38,448 nt of DNA from Ignavibacteria bacterium. GTDB taxonomy: Bacteria; Bacteroidota; Ignavibacteria; UBA10030; SZUA-254. Positions 27,271-36,667 of the stretch are shown here, in pieces; the first letter of the stretch is position 1; each line of letters opens with the position of its first letter. The DNA is taken from assembly GCA_016178625.1 (NCBI GenBank), contig JACOSX010000058.1:1-38448 (forward strand). Reading direction: 5' to 3'. A program made the translations under genes and the position numbers. Below the pieces are notes generated by a model, which searched no databases, was not told where the DNA came from, and saw only the letters and a list, made by a program, of their open reading frames with translations.

Positions 27271-30172
27271 TCACTTCATAAGCAACATCTTTTTGATGTC
27301 GGAGTAGTTGCCCGCTTGCATGCGGTAGAAGTACATACCGCTGGGGAGAGTGCTAGCATCAAACTGAATTGTCTTGTATCCGGCAGCTTCGAACCCATCA
27401 ACCAATGTTGCTATTTCTTGGCCAAGGACATCGTAGACCTTTAGAGTAACATGAACATCCTCAGCAAGATCGTATTTGATTTCTGTCGTGGGATTGAAAG
27501 GATTCGGATAGTTTGGTAGTAATCTTGTTTCCTGCGGCAATCCTTCCGCAATGTCAGGTCGAATTGCTGTCTTTTGCTGCACCACACTTTTCACGCTCTT
27601 TTTATCAGAATAATTTGCGCGCCTGATCTCGTAAAACTACTCCGTGTTCGGGGGAGGATCGCCTTTTCCCGCTACGATGACATCCACGTCGGTATACGGT
27701 GATGCGGTTACCGTTGCGATCACAGGGTACGGGGTCGATTCTGGATGAGGATTGCAATCACCGCCAGGATACACACAGGAATACCTGCAGATTTTATAGA
27801 GTGCACTGGAGGTTGGATCCGATGTCCAGCTTAAGACAGGATGCTTGTTGGCGTCGGTTGTAATCGTCAGCGTCATCGTCTGTGAAGCAGAAATGGTAAA
27901 GGATGATCCCGTTGCAAAATCAGTTTCGCCTGCGACGTTATTGGCAGCTACTCTCCAATAATATGTAGTGTTGTTGATCAGGTTAGTTGGTGAGTATGAA
28001 GTACCTGTCACGGCAGAGAGATCTGATAATAAATTGGTGAAACCTGAATTATAGGATATTTGGAGATGGTACGCCGTTGCGGTCGAAACTGAACCCCACG
28101 ACAACGAGACGTCGAACTTCGTGCCATTCGTTACAGTGGGCGATGAAGGAGATGCTGCTGGTTCAGCAATTTTAAATGATCCTTTATCCGTTGCAACATA
28201 CATCGTTCCCGTTGTTGATCCCTCACCAAAAACGTTATTGATTGGAGTGGGAAGATTGCCTGTCACGTCGAACCATGTACTCCCTGCATCGGGGGAGTAA
28301 TACAATTTACTTCCGTCATCAGGTATTGCAGCGATGTACGTATTGGCTGAGCCGACGCCCGGACACATGGCTACTTTTTTGTGCGCTCCACCGCGAACGC
28401 TAACCCATGAACCAGATGCACCGTAATTGTTGTTTTTCCATACGCCCAAGGCACCGGCGTTAGCTGCTGCATAGACATTTTGTGCGTTGTTCGGGTTCAA
28501 AGCGAGTGAACGTACGTTAGCAGTGGATGAAAAAAAGACCTGAGACCAGGTGCTTGCTGCATCCGTGGAACGGTAGACACCTTTATTGTTCATAGCAGCG
28601 AGTACGTTCTGGGAAAGTCCGGAAAACTGACTTGAAGGATCGACAACCATATCTTGCACGGTGGTGTACGTTCCACTAATAAGAGGACGATTATGCGTCC
28701 ATGTGCCACCCGCATCATTGCTGTAATCCCAATTTCGTTGACTACCGTCGGTATACGCACAATACATACACCCGATTGTAATTTATGGGATCGATGACTG
28801 TTCCATAAAAATTTGTCCCCGATGTGGTAGACGGCTGGAATTGATTGGGATAGGTGCTTCCGCCATCGAAGCTGCGATAGAGAGTAGCGACATTACTGAC
28901 GGCTCCGGCAGCATAAAGCGTGTCGGCTCCGCCGCCGAGGTCTTTCGCGATCCGTTCGCCGCTAAAGGATCCTTCTCCGAGCGGCACACGGCTCCACGTC
29001 GTTCCGTCATATTTGCTGGCGTAGGTGAAATCTTTTGAGACTGTCCAAGTAAGAGTTGGTGATGCTGCAACTGAGGAGAGTGACATACGACCGAGGCCTG
29101 TTGTTGTCTCAGTCCAGTTTGTTCCTCCATTGGTTGTCTTATACAGAGAAGTTACTGCACCCACATACATCGTGCTCTGGCTGTTCGGTACAATTGTCAG
29201 CGAAAGCAAATTATTGTCCGTCATTCCAGTGCCATTGTCACTTGTCCACGTGGAACCATCATCCGCTGAAAGATAGATGCCGTTATTCGCAGTAGCATAG
29301 AACTGACCGACATCGCTTCTAAATCGGATCGCTGTTATTGACGTTACACCGGTTGCTGGCGTCGTTGGAGTACTCCAAGTATCTCCATTGTCTGTGGATC
29401 GGGATACTTTGCCCGATGCAGTGCCGACGACAAGACGAGGGTTGTTGCCTGAGCCCATATCGCGGACACCGATGGCTTTCACATTGAACGCTCCCATGTT
29501 TTTCTGGCTCCACGTTTGCCCCAGATCGGCTGACCACCACACTCCTCGAGTTACTGCTGAGGCCTGTTGGTTTGTTCCTTCTGCAGTGCCATCCGAGCCG
29601 ACTGCATAGACATACTGGTCATGCCCCACCCCAGATACGAGGTACGGTGCAATATCGTTGACGCTGGTAGCGTAGGTGAAGTTATCCCTCACGAACCATA
29701 TGGCTCCTCCATTCGAGCTATAGTACAAAGATTTACTCCCACTCACAAACTGTCTCCCCAAATACATATTATCGGTAGCCCCTGCAATTGGTGACACTGC
29801 AAGACGAAGGGGAGTGAGGGTTGCATCAATCAAACTTTGACTCCAAGTACTACCACCATCAGTGCTTGAGTACAGATAGCCTGTTACACCTGTTACTACG
29901 ACATTAGCATTATCCGGTTGGCATGTTACAACAAGTGGTGAAGGACGTTCAACAGCAGTTGTCGCCCACGACGAGCCGCTGTTTGTGGATTTGAACAAGA
30001 ATGCTTTATCCGCCGCGTAGAGTGTAGTGCCCGCAGTATTGATTGCGATGTCCTTTTCGTCTCGTGCTTGCCATGGACCGTTGAGGGTGGTATAGGTTTG
30101 GGCTGTTGCTAATGATGTGATTATAGAGATTGCAGCAATAACCCATATCGATATTTTTCTTGCGAGAAACAT
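27271..30172 (-). pseudogene. Secreted BNR/sialidase-like and FN3 protein with T9SS sorting domain, interrupted by a frameshift and an in-frame TAG
   Basis: Three successive ORFs (..28742, 28767..27637, 27594..27271) form one logical protein: signal peptide MFLARKISIWVIAAISIITSLATAQ, BNR repeats, FN3, NYPNPFNPTTEIKYDL. Confidence 0.85.
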
Positions 30173-30337
30173 ATTTGTTTTCCCTTTTGATAAAGGTTTG
30201 AGAAACTGTGAGTTTATTGCTACATTACCGCTGCGCAGGCTGGCAAGACCTATGCACACGGTGAAAAGGAAATTGTCTTTGCGAGACCTCACGAAGTGAC
30301 ATTCAATTCCCTGGGGCGGCTGTAGCATGTGGGTTCA

Positions 30338-30352
30338 CCCGCCTTTGGCGGG
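30338..30352. repeat. GC-rich perfect inverted repeat CCCGCC-TTT-GGCGGG
   Basis: Seen in the intergenic gap between the two secreted-protein genes. Confidence 0.6.
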
Positions 30353-30511
30353 CAAGTCGGCTCCGGTACGTTCTTCGCGGATCAGAGCTTGGAATCGCAC
30401 CACGCCGTCCCTTTTTTTAAGGTAAATTTCTGCCTCGCCTTTGCTCCTTCCATATGGTTACTATGACTTATCGGAAGTCACCGCAATTTGTGACTTTTGA
30501 ATTTTGCATTT

Positions 30512-32440
30512 TTATCTTAGGATCAGTTTCCCCAGTGCCTTCACCTTCACCCAATAGCTCATGCCCGGCAAGAGTGTATCTGCCACGATGTAAGAACTGC
30601 CGCTGAAGGTGAAGAAGCTTGAAGCGATGATCGTGTCGGGGACTGCCGTGATGTTCGTTCGCGCCACAGGCTGCGACACCGTCCCGATCATGTTCCACCC
30701 TTGCTTGACCGAAAAACTATCTTCAAACACTTTGATCCCCTGAAACTCCTTGACCGAGTCAACGGGCTTTGCAAAGTAGCCCACACCGAACTTCATCGTG
30801 TCACGCTTCTGGTACATCGCCCCATCGAAGGAGAACATCTGCGGCAGTTTCTGCACAGGTCCGGGTTTCACCGGGATGGAGACCATGTTCCATTTCCCTT
30901 GTTGGTAACTGATTGTCTCGCTGTTCCACTTGCTTACTCCGGTGACAGCGAAGCAATCGGGAGAGGATTGTCCGTTGTGGTAGAAGATGATTTTTCCCGC
31001 GTGTGTGCCAAACGTCTTGGGTGTATAGCGAACAGCGAACGGATGGCTGCTTGCAGGAGAAATGGTGTCACTGGGAGGCATGACAGAAAAATTCTCGTTA
31101 TCACTAATGGCTGTCCCGACAATAAGTGGGTCGGTCCCTGTGTTACTGACGGTGACGGTATCGGTGGATGTCTCGTTGATCTCGGTGGTGTCCATCTGCA
31201 CAAGCCCTGTCGAGAGTGAGAAGCTCGCATTACTTGGAATAAGCTCTCCCCTTCGATAAAAGATGCGGAAGGTGGAGCCAACCTTTTCCTCATACACAAT
31301 ATGAATAGCATGAGATGAAATTGCGACTTCATTACCTGGGGTATTTCTTAGCGAGAGGATCGTTTTCGGACAGTAATTCGTGATGGAGTTATTGGTAGCA
31401 CGTATAGCCACGCGAAAGGTATCAGGCGGATTAATCTCTTCAGTCCATGCAACAGCACGGTTGTTTCCATGAATAGCGGCTCGTGGCTCAGACCCTGTTG
31501 GCAGTTTTTCGGTAAGGACATTCTCCGGCAGCCACATCTTCCCGTTAGCAAGACCAGCCCGACTGATAATGCTTGCGCCTAAGAAGCAATAGACACAGCC
31601 GTACTTATCATCTCGCCAGGCGACAAGCAGCTCCGTGCTGCACTTGCTCTGGTAACTGGCGATCGTTGGGATATCGGAAAAATAACCATCCGCTGCAGAA
31701 ACGAGCGTATCAAATGCCCATGAGTCGCCAATATTGGTTGATCTCCTGTACACCACTTCCCCAATATCGTTTATCACTTTGTTTTGAACCATATGAAGAC
31801 TTGAAGGAGAGAGGCTGATGCGGTCTTCGAGATCTGATGTGTTTGGATTAGGATTGATGTTCTCGGTGGTTTTAGACCAAGTCAAGCCACCGTTGCTTGA
31901 GCGAAGGATCCTTCTGTAAAGATCAGGTTCAGGCGGATAGATAAGCGCAATGGTGTCACCGCTCATTGTGGCCCAAGTAATCTCACCTGTTATATCCGGA
32001 CTAATATTCTTAACGCTTCCGAATGTAATTCCGCGATCGATGCTTTTAAGCATTCGCACAGGTGATAGATTAATGTTCGACGGAGAGTCAGCGCTCACAA
32101 AGAATAAATAAACATCGTCTCGCTCTGCTACAATTGCCGGACGATTTGAGCCGTAAGGCAAGTGGACACTATCGGGAAGCATCTCCCTTGTTACCTCAAA
32201 ACTACTACCGCCTGTGACGCTTCTAGCGTAGGGCTGTCTCACACCGCCATAAGCCTCCTCCCAGATCACATGGACCGTATCATCACCAGAAAGAGCAATT
32301 CTGGGTTGATAGGCGTTCTGTGTGCTATCCGAGAGTTGTATCGCTGGGTACCAGACGATGCCGCAGGAGGTGTCTTGGGCGTTTGCCGCAACCTGCGATG
32401 CGATGAAAAAAGCCATGAAACAAATCAACCGTCGAATCAT
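30512..32440 (-). CDS. Secreted BNR/sialidase-like protein with choice-of-anchor/Hydin-type Ig-like domain
   Basis: Signal peptide MIRRLICFMAFFIASQVAANAQ, SSNGGLTW-type repeats, DTVTVSNTGTDPLIVG...HPFAVRYTPKTFGTHAGKI; start trimmed to ATG at 32440. Confidence 0.78.
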   Translation of the reverse strand: MIRRLICFMAFFIASQVAANAQDTSCGIVWYPAIQLSDSTQNAYQPRIALSGDDTVHVIWEEAYGGVRQPYARSVTGGSSFEVTREMLPDSVHLPYGSNRPAIVAERDDVYLFFVSADSPSNINLSPVRMLKSIDRGITFGSVKNISPDITGEITWATMSGDTIALIYPPEPDLYRRILRSSNGGLTWSKTTENINPNPNTSDLEDRISLSPSSLHMVQNKVINDIGEVVYRRSTNIGDSWAFDTLVSAADGYFSDIPTIASYQSKCSTELLVAWRDDKYGCVYCFLGASIISRAGLANGKMWLPENVLTEKLPTGSEPRAAIHGNNRAVAWTEEINPPDTFRVAIRATNNSITNYCPKTILSLRNTPGNEVAISSHAIHIVYEEKVGSTFRIFYRRGELIPSNASFSLSTGLVQMDTTEINETSTDTVTVSNTGTDPLIVGTAISDNENFSVMPPSDTISPASSHPFAVRYTPKTFGTHAGKIIFYHNGQSSPDCFAVTGVSKWNSETISYQQGKWNMVSIPVKPGPVQKLPQMFSFDGAMYQKRDTMKFGVGYFAKPVDSVKEFQGIKVFEDSFSVKQGWNMIGTVSQPVARTNITAVPDTIIASSFFTFSGSSYIVADTLLPGMSYWVKVKALGKLILR

Positions 32441-32679
32441 GAAGAGAATCCTTTCAATGAACGCGACGGAAACAATGAACTGAACTTCGGATGCGGTAGA
32501 ACTCGAAGTGCTTGTGGGGGCTCTCTCCTCAAACCCCAATAATTGCTTATGAGATGGTATGCAAGTGAAATAAGAAAGTCAAGTAAAAACGATAAATTTC
32601 TTCACAGAGTGTGGCATTAGTCGATCCGGAGGAAAGAGTAACTCTTCGTGGGGGTATAAATGGAGACGAGATGATAACA

Positions 32680-32707
32680 AAAAAGCCCAACTGAAGGTTG
32701 GGCTTTT
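32680..32707 (-). terminator. Rho-independent terminator downstream of rpmB
   Basis: Minus strand AAAAGCCCAACC-TTCA-GTTGGGCTTTTTTG. Confidence 0.88.
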
Positions 32708-32728
32708 GACGATCGATTCGGAAAACCA

Positions 32729-32920
32729 TTATGTTGCTTTCAAAACTTTGCCTTGTTTGATGCATGTAGCACAGACTCGCATACGTTGAGTGCGACCATT
32801 CACCTGAGCGCGAACACGCTGCAAGTTGGGTAACCATCGTCTGCGCGTTTTGTTATGAGCGTGGCTGATATTATTGCCGCTGACCGGCTGTTTTCCACAA
32901 ATATCACATATTTTTGCCAT
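32729..32920 (-). CDS. rpmB: 50S ribosomal protein L28
   Basis: [30 protein letters not shown]...[12 protein letters not shown]. Confidence 0.96.
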   Translation of the reverse strand: MAKICDICGKQPVSGNNISHAHNKTRRRWLPNLQRVRAQVNGRTQRMRVCATCIKQGKVLKAT

Positions 32921-32964
32921 GATGATCCTCTATCGAAAAGATTTTCCTTGATACGAACGTGAAC

Positions 32965-32993
32965 AATATACGAAAAAGTTGATTCGTGTGCAA
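32965..32993 (-). promoter_or_regulatory. Predicted sigma70-type promoter of rpmB
   Basis: Minus strand TTGCAC-17 bp-TATATT. Confidence 0.6.
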
Positions 32994-32998
32994 GGGCA

Positions 32999-33463
32999 TC
33001 ACTGGAAAAAGAACCGCGCTCCAAGTCCGACATTCCCCTGTAACTCTGTTGAGGGAGCAAGATCGACGATCGGCGCGACTTCAAAAAATAAATCGACCGG
33101 TGCATTACGGAAGATATACCCTACTCCAACAACAACTCGCAATCCAAGCCGGGTGTCCTGATGTCTACCGGTCTTAATTCTTCCACCAATCCCATAATAG
33201 AGCGGTATCTTCTCACTTGACTTAAAGACATCGAATGAATGCCAGAGGTAGTCGCCATGAATATGGAAGGATGTTTCCCTAACGAACGACCACGCCACGC
33301 CGGCATCGATAGCATTCGTGGCGTTAAGCCATCCTTTCACGCTGACACCCGTGGGCTCGCCAATGAGAATACCGATGCCGAAGCCACGATCCTGACTGAA
33401 CGAAATATTCCACATCCCAATGACTAACAGGGTAGCGACAACGCAAACGCGGGAAGCGGTCAT
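32999..33463 (-). CDS. Putative outer-membrane beta-barrel protein
   Basis: Signal peptide, alternating Gly/aromatic strands, terminal GLGARFFFQ; start trimmed to ATG at 33463. Confidence 0.65.
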   Translation of the reverse strand: MTASRVCVVATLLVIGMWNISFSQDRGFGIGILIGEPTGVSVKGWLNATNAIDAGVAWSFVRETSFHIHGDYLWHSFDVFKSSEKIPLYYGIGGRIKTGRHQDTRLGLRVVVGVGYIFRNAPVDLFFEVAPIVDLAPSTELQGNVGLGARFFFQ

Positions 33464-33491
33464 GTTTTTTTCTCCTTTCGATGGTGATAGT

Positions 33492-34661
33492 TTACGAAGC
33501 ACGTAATGCATTAACGATATTGAGCCTGGCGGCTCGAACCGCCGGCAGGAAACCGCCTATGAAACCTATTCCGAGCGCAAAAATTGCAGTGTACTTGATG
33601 ACGGCTAGCGAGAGAGTGAAGCCGAACGCAAGCTCCGAGAACGTGCCGAAATTTACCGTGGAGATAACGAACAACTGCAGAAACGACGCAGTGAACAACC
33701 CGATAGCAGCGCCGAGACTTGCGATAAGGACCGACTCGATGAGGAACGCAGCAAGAATATTCCTTCGCCGAAAGCCCAGTGAGCGCAGTGTGCCGATTTC
33801 GACCGTTCGGTTTGCCACTGCTGCATACATGGTAATCATTGCGCCGATGGTTGCACCGAAACTGAAGATGATGCTGACAACCGTACCGATCACGCGAATG
33901 AAGATTGCCATCAGGCGGGATTGCTCGGCGTAGTACTCCTTCTCATGCTGTATCTCGAGATAGTTTAGCCTTCGGTCACTCTCAATTTTCGTTTTCAGGG
34001 CATCAAAGTCCGACTGGTTCTTGAGCCGGAACGTCAGCGACGAGAAGACTGGCCGGCCGAACGCGGGCAGCATCTGTTCAACATCCCCCCATATTTCCGA
34101 ATCGAATCCCGTTCCATTGCCGTCAAAGACCCCGACAATTGTCCAGTAATTTCCACCGAACTTCAACCGTTCCCCGATCGTGCAGCCCTGGAAGCGCTTT
34201 GCGATGCTGGAGCCGACGATGATCTCGCTTGTGCCTGCTGTGAACATCTTCCCCTCGAGAATCTTAATCTGGGGGCGCAGCAACATCGACTCGGAAGTAA
34301 TACCGCGGACGGTGACGTTACCCATGTCGCCGCTTCCTTTCTTAAAGATATTGATCAGGACAAACAGTTCGTTCGCCGCAAACGGTTTACCGTCGGGAGT
34401 GGCTGCAAGCTCTGGTAGTGTCTTAATGATGTTCGCTGCATCGCGGTCGATCTGGCTCTGAAGTTCAGCCTGAGCTGCCTTCCGGATGACAATAACGTTC
34501 TCGTCCGAGCCTGTCTCAATGAGCGTCTTCTCCACACCGTAGGCGAGCATCAACACGGCGGCGAAAACGAATACCACCATCGAGATGCCGCCGATGGTCA
34601 AGGTGGTCGTCAGCTTGCGTGTCCAAAGGCTTTTGAGTGTGTAGGTGAGGGGAATTTTCAC
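33492..34661 (-). CDS. ABC transporter permease (MacB/FtsX family)
   Basis: VEIGTLRSLGFRRRNILAAFLIESVLIASLGAAIGL. Confidence 0.9.
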   Translation of the reverse strand: MKIPLTYTLKSLWTRKLTTTLTIGGISMVVFVFAAVLMLAYGVEKTLIETGSDENVIVIRKAAQAELQSQIDRDAANIIKTLPELAATPDGKPFAANELFVLINIFKKGSGDMGNVTVRGITSESMLLRPQIKILEGKMFTAGTSEIIVGSSIAKRFQGCTIGERLKFGGNYWTIVGVFDGNGTGFDSEIWGDVEQMLPAFGRPVFSSLTFRLKNQSDFDALKTKIESDRRLNYLEIQHEKEYYAEQSRLMAIFIRVIGTVVSIIFSFGATIGAMITMYAAVANRTVEIGTLRSLGFRRRNILAAFLIESVLIASLGAAIGLFTASFLQLFVISTVNFGTFSELAFGFTLSLAVIKYTAIFALGIGFIGGFLPAVRAARLNIVNALRAS

Positions 34662-34728
34662 AGTCTTCTCCGTTATCGTGCGTCTAAATGTTGATGAGCT
34701 CGTGTATGTGCCAAGAGGTGTTCTTCCA

Positions 34729-35889
34729 TCATCCGATTTGTCTCAGTCCATCGACGATTTTCGTCTGCACGGCGCGCGTCGCAGGAAATGCTGCAGCCAA
34801 AACGCCGGCGAGGAGCGCCGATGCGGCGGCAAGCACCACTGTCATTGTCTCCAAATTGAAAACAGGGAACCACTGCGGCGGAACCACCTTATGGATTCCA
34901 CTCGTGATAGGAAATGTTATCGCCACGCCAAGCGCACCACCGATGCTGGAAATAAGCAGCGATTCTCCCCCAATCAAGCTCACGAGATGGCTCGACGAGA
35001 AGCCGAGTGTTTTTAATACGGCATACTCCCGAATGCGTTCCCGCGCGGTCATCACCATTGTGTTCATGAGAATCATGAGGATGATGCCAATGATGACGAA
35101 CGACACCACGTCGATTGCCGTCAGGATTGCACCGGACATTGAAACAAAACTTTGATTGAATTCCTTCTCGGTCTGAGTCTTCGTCTCCGCCGGAGAGTTG
35201 GTAAAGAGGTTGTCGATCGCCGCTGAAATCGCAGCGCGCTGGTTGGGATCTCCAATGTCAACGATATACCACCCGACTTGCCCAGCCCTGCCCGGACTGG
35301 CCTGCTTTAGTCCCTCGTCGAGGTAATGCCAGTTGAAGAGCATCCAGGTCTCGTCTGACGTCTCGTCCCGCCCATGATAGATGCCAACGACTTGCATTTG
35401 CCATTGACCGGGGTAAATGTCGCCATCGATGTTCATTAAATCACCGATCTTCAGGTTGTATGTCCGAGCGATCTTCGCGCCGATGATGCAGCCATTGCGC
35501 TGGTTCTTCATCGCTTCCTTTTCTTTGGGAGAGACAACTACTTCGGGATAGAGATCGAAGAAGTTATCCGGATCCACGGCGAATCGCGCGAAAAACTGAT
35601 CCTTGTCCTTGTAAATTCCCTGGAACCAATTTGCGAACGACACCTTGCGTACGCCCGGAACTTTGGCGATCTGGTCTTGATAGGAAAGCGGAAGGGGGTA
35701 AATGAAGGAGACGGCATGGACAGTCACGAGCCGATTCGCAGCCGAGGCTTCCACTCCGGAGTTCCACGAGGAGATCACGGTGCGCATAAGCCCGAATGCC
35801 ATAACAGCGATGGCAATACCAAGGACGGTGAGAAACGATCGCAACTTGTGCCGCAACATATTTTTGAAGATGAGTTTGAGGATGTGCAT
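34729..35889 (-). CDS. ABC transporter permease (MacB/FtsX family)
   Basis: ERIREYAVLKTLGFSSSHLVSLIGGESLLISSIGGALGV. Confidence 0.9.
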   Translation of the reverse strand: MHILKLIFKNMLRHKLRSFLTVLGIAIAVMAFGLMRTVISSWNSGVEASAANRLVTVHAVSFIYPLPLSYQDQIAKVPGVRKVSFANWFQGIYKDKDQFFARFAVDPDNFFDLYPEVVVSPKEKEAMKNQRNGCIIGAKIARTYNLKIGDLMNIDGDIYPGQWQMQVVGIYHGRDETSDETWMLFNWHYLDEGLKQASPGRAGQVGWYIVDIGDPNQRAAISAAIDNLFTNSPAETKTQTEKEFNQSFVSMSGAILTAIDVVSFVIIGIILMILMNTMVMTARERIREYAVLKTLGFSSSHLVSLIGGESLLISSIGGALGVAITFPITSGIHKVVPPQWFPVFNLETMTVVLAAASALLAGVLAAAFPATRAVQTKIVDGLRQIG

Positions 35890-35900
35890 GGCGTATCTCC

Positions 35901-36569
35901 TTACGATAATTCTCCTTTATCGAGATGGCGAATCTTGTGTGCGCGTTCTGCCGCACGAGGATCATGTGTGACCATGATGATCGTTTTCTTGAATTCTGTG
36001 TTCAGCCGCTCGAGGAGTTTTAGAATCTCTTCAGCGGAAACTTTATCGAGATCTCCTGTCGGTTCATCAGCAACCAACACTGTCGGATCGGTGACGATGG
36101 CGCGAGCGATCGCGACGCGCTGCTCTTGCCCACCTGAAAGTTGTTTCGGGTAATGGTGGACACGGTCTCCCAATCCGACAATCTGTAATGCAAACTCAAC
36201 GTGCTCTCTCCGTTCCTTCTTTGAGAGCTTGGAAAGAAGCAGTGGCAGCTCGACGTTCTCGAACGCAGTCAGCACCGGCATCAAGTTATAAAACTGGAAT
36301 ACAAATCCAATATGGCGCGCTCGCCACTTCGCCAGCTCCGACTCATTCAGTTTTGAGATGTCCGTGCTTGAGACGGTAATGCTCCCCTTCGTTGGCTTGT
36401 CGATGCCGGCAATCAGGTTGAGTAAGGTAGTTTTGCCGGAGCCGGACGGACCCATCAGCCCGAGAAAGTCTCCCTCTGCAATGTCGAATGAGATATTGGT
36501 GAGCACGCGGATCTCTTGCGAGTCTCTCCAATATGACTTTGAAATGTTTTGAACTGATACTAGAGACAT
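35901..36569 (-). CDS. ABC transporter ATP-binding protein (LolD/MacB type)
   Basis: GPSGSGKTTLLNLIAG Walker A, LSGGQEQRVAIARA signature, VLVADEPTGDLD Walker B. Confidence 0.95.
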   Translation of the reverse strand: MSLVSVQNISKSYWRDSQEIRVLTNISFDIAEGDFLGLMGPSGSGKTTLLNLIAGIDKPTKGSITVSSTDISKLNESELAKWRARHIGFVFQFYNLMPVLTAFENVELPLLLSKLSKKERREHVEFALQIVGLGDRVHHYPKQLSGGQEQRVAIARAIVTDPTVLVADEPTGDLDKVSAEEILKLLERLNTEFKKTIIMVTHDPRAAERAHKIRHLDKGELS

Positions 36570-36667
36570 GGATTGTGATCGTTAAATTTAGAATAATGGA
36601 TTTTATGTTATGTCGTGCGCCCTGAATGGAGTCACAGCGACGATTGATTGTTAACAATAAACACTTG

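Noticed and set aside
27637-27639. Genome-wide TAG recoding (e.g. pyrrolysine or alternative code)
   Set aside because: pepA, bioY and the 17314 gene terminate at TAG at the expected protein ends; a local lesion is simpler.
30468-30698. 76-aa minus-strand ORF at the 3' end of the secreted protein gene
   Set aside because: Out-of-frame overlap with the supported 30512..32440 gene; no recognisable features.
33481-33933. 150-aa plus-strand ORF (and similar long antisense ORFs at 34688..35155, 35677..36153, 13147..13602, 36933..37376)
   Set aside because: Antisense shadows of well-supported coding genes.
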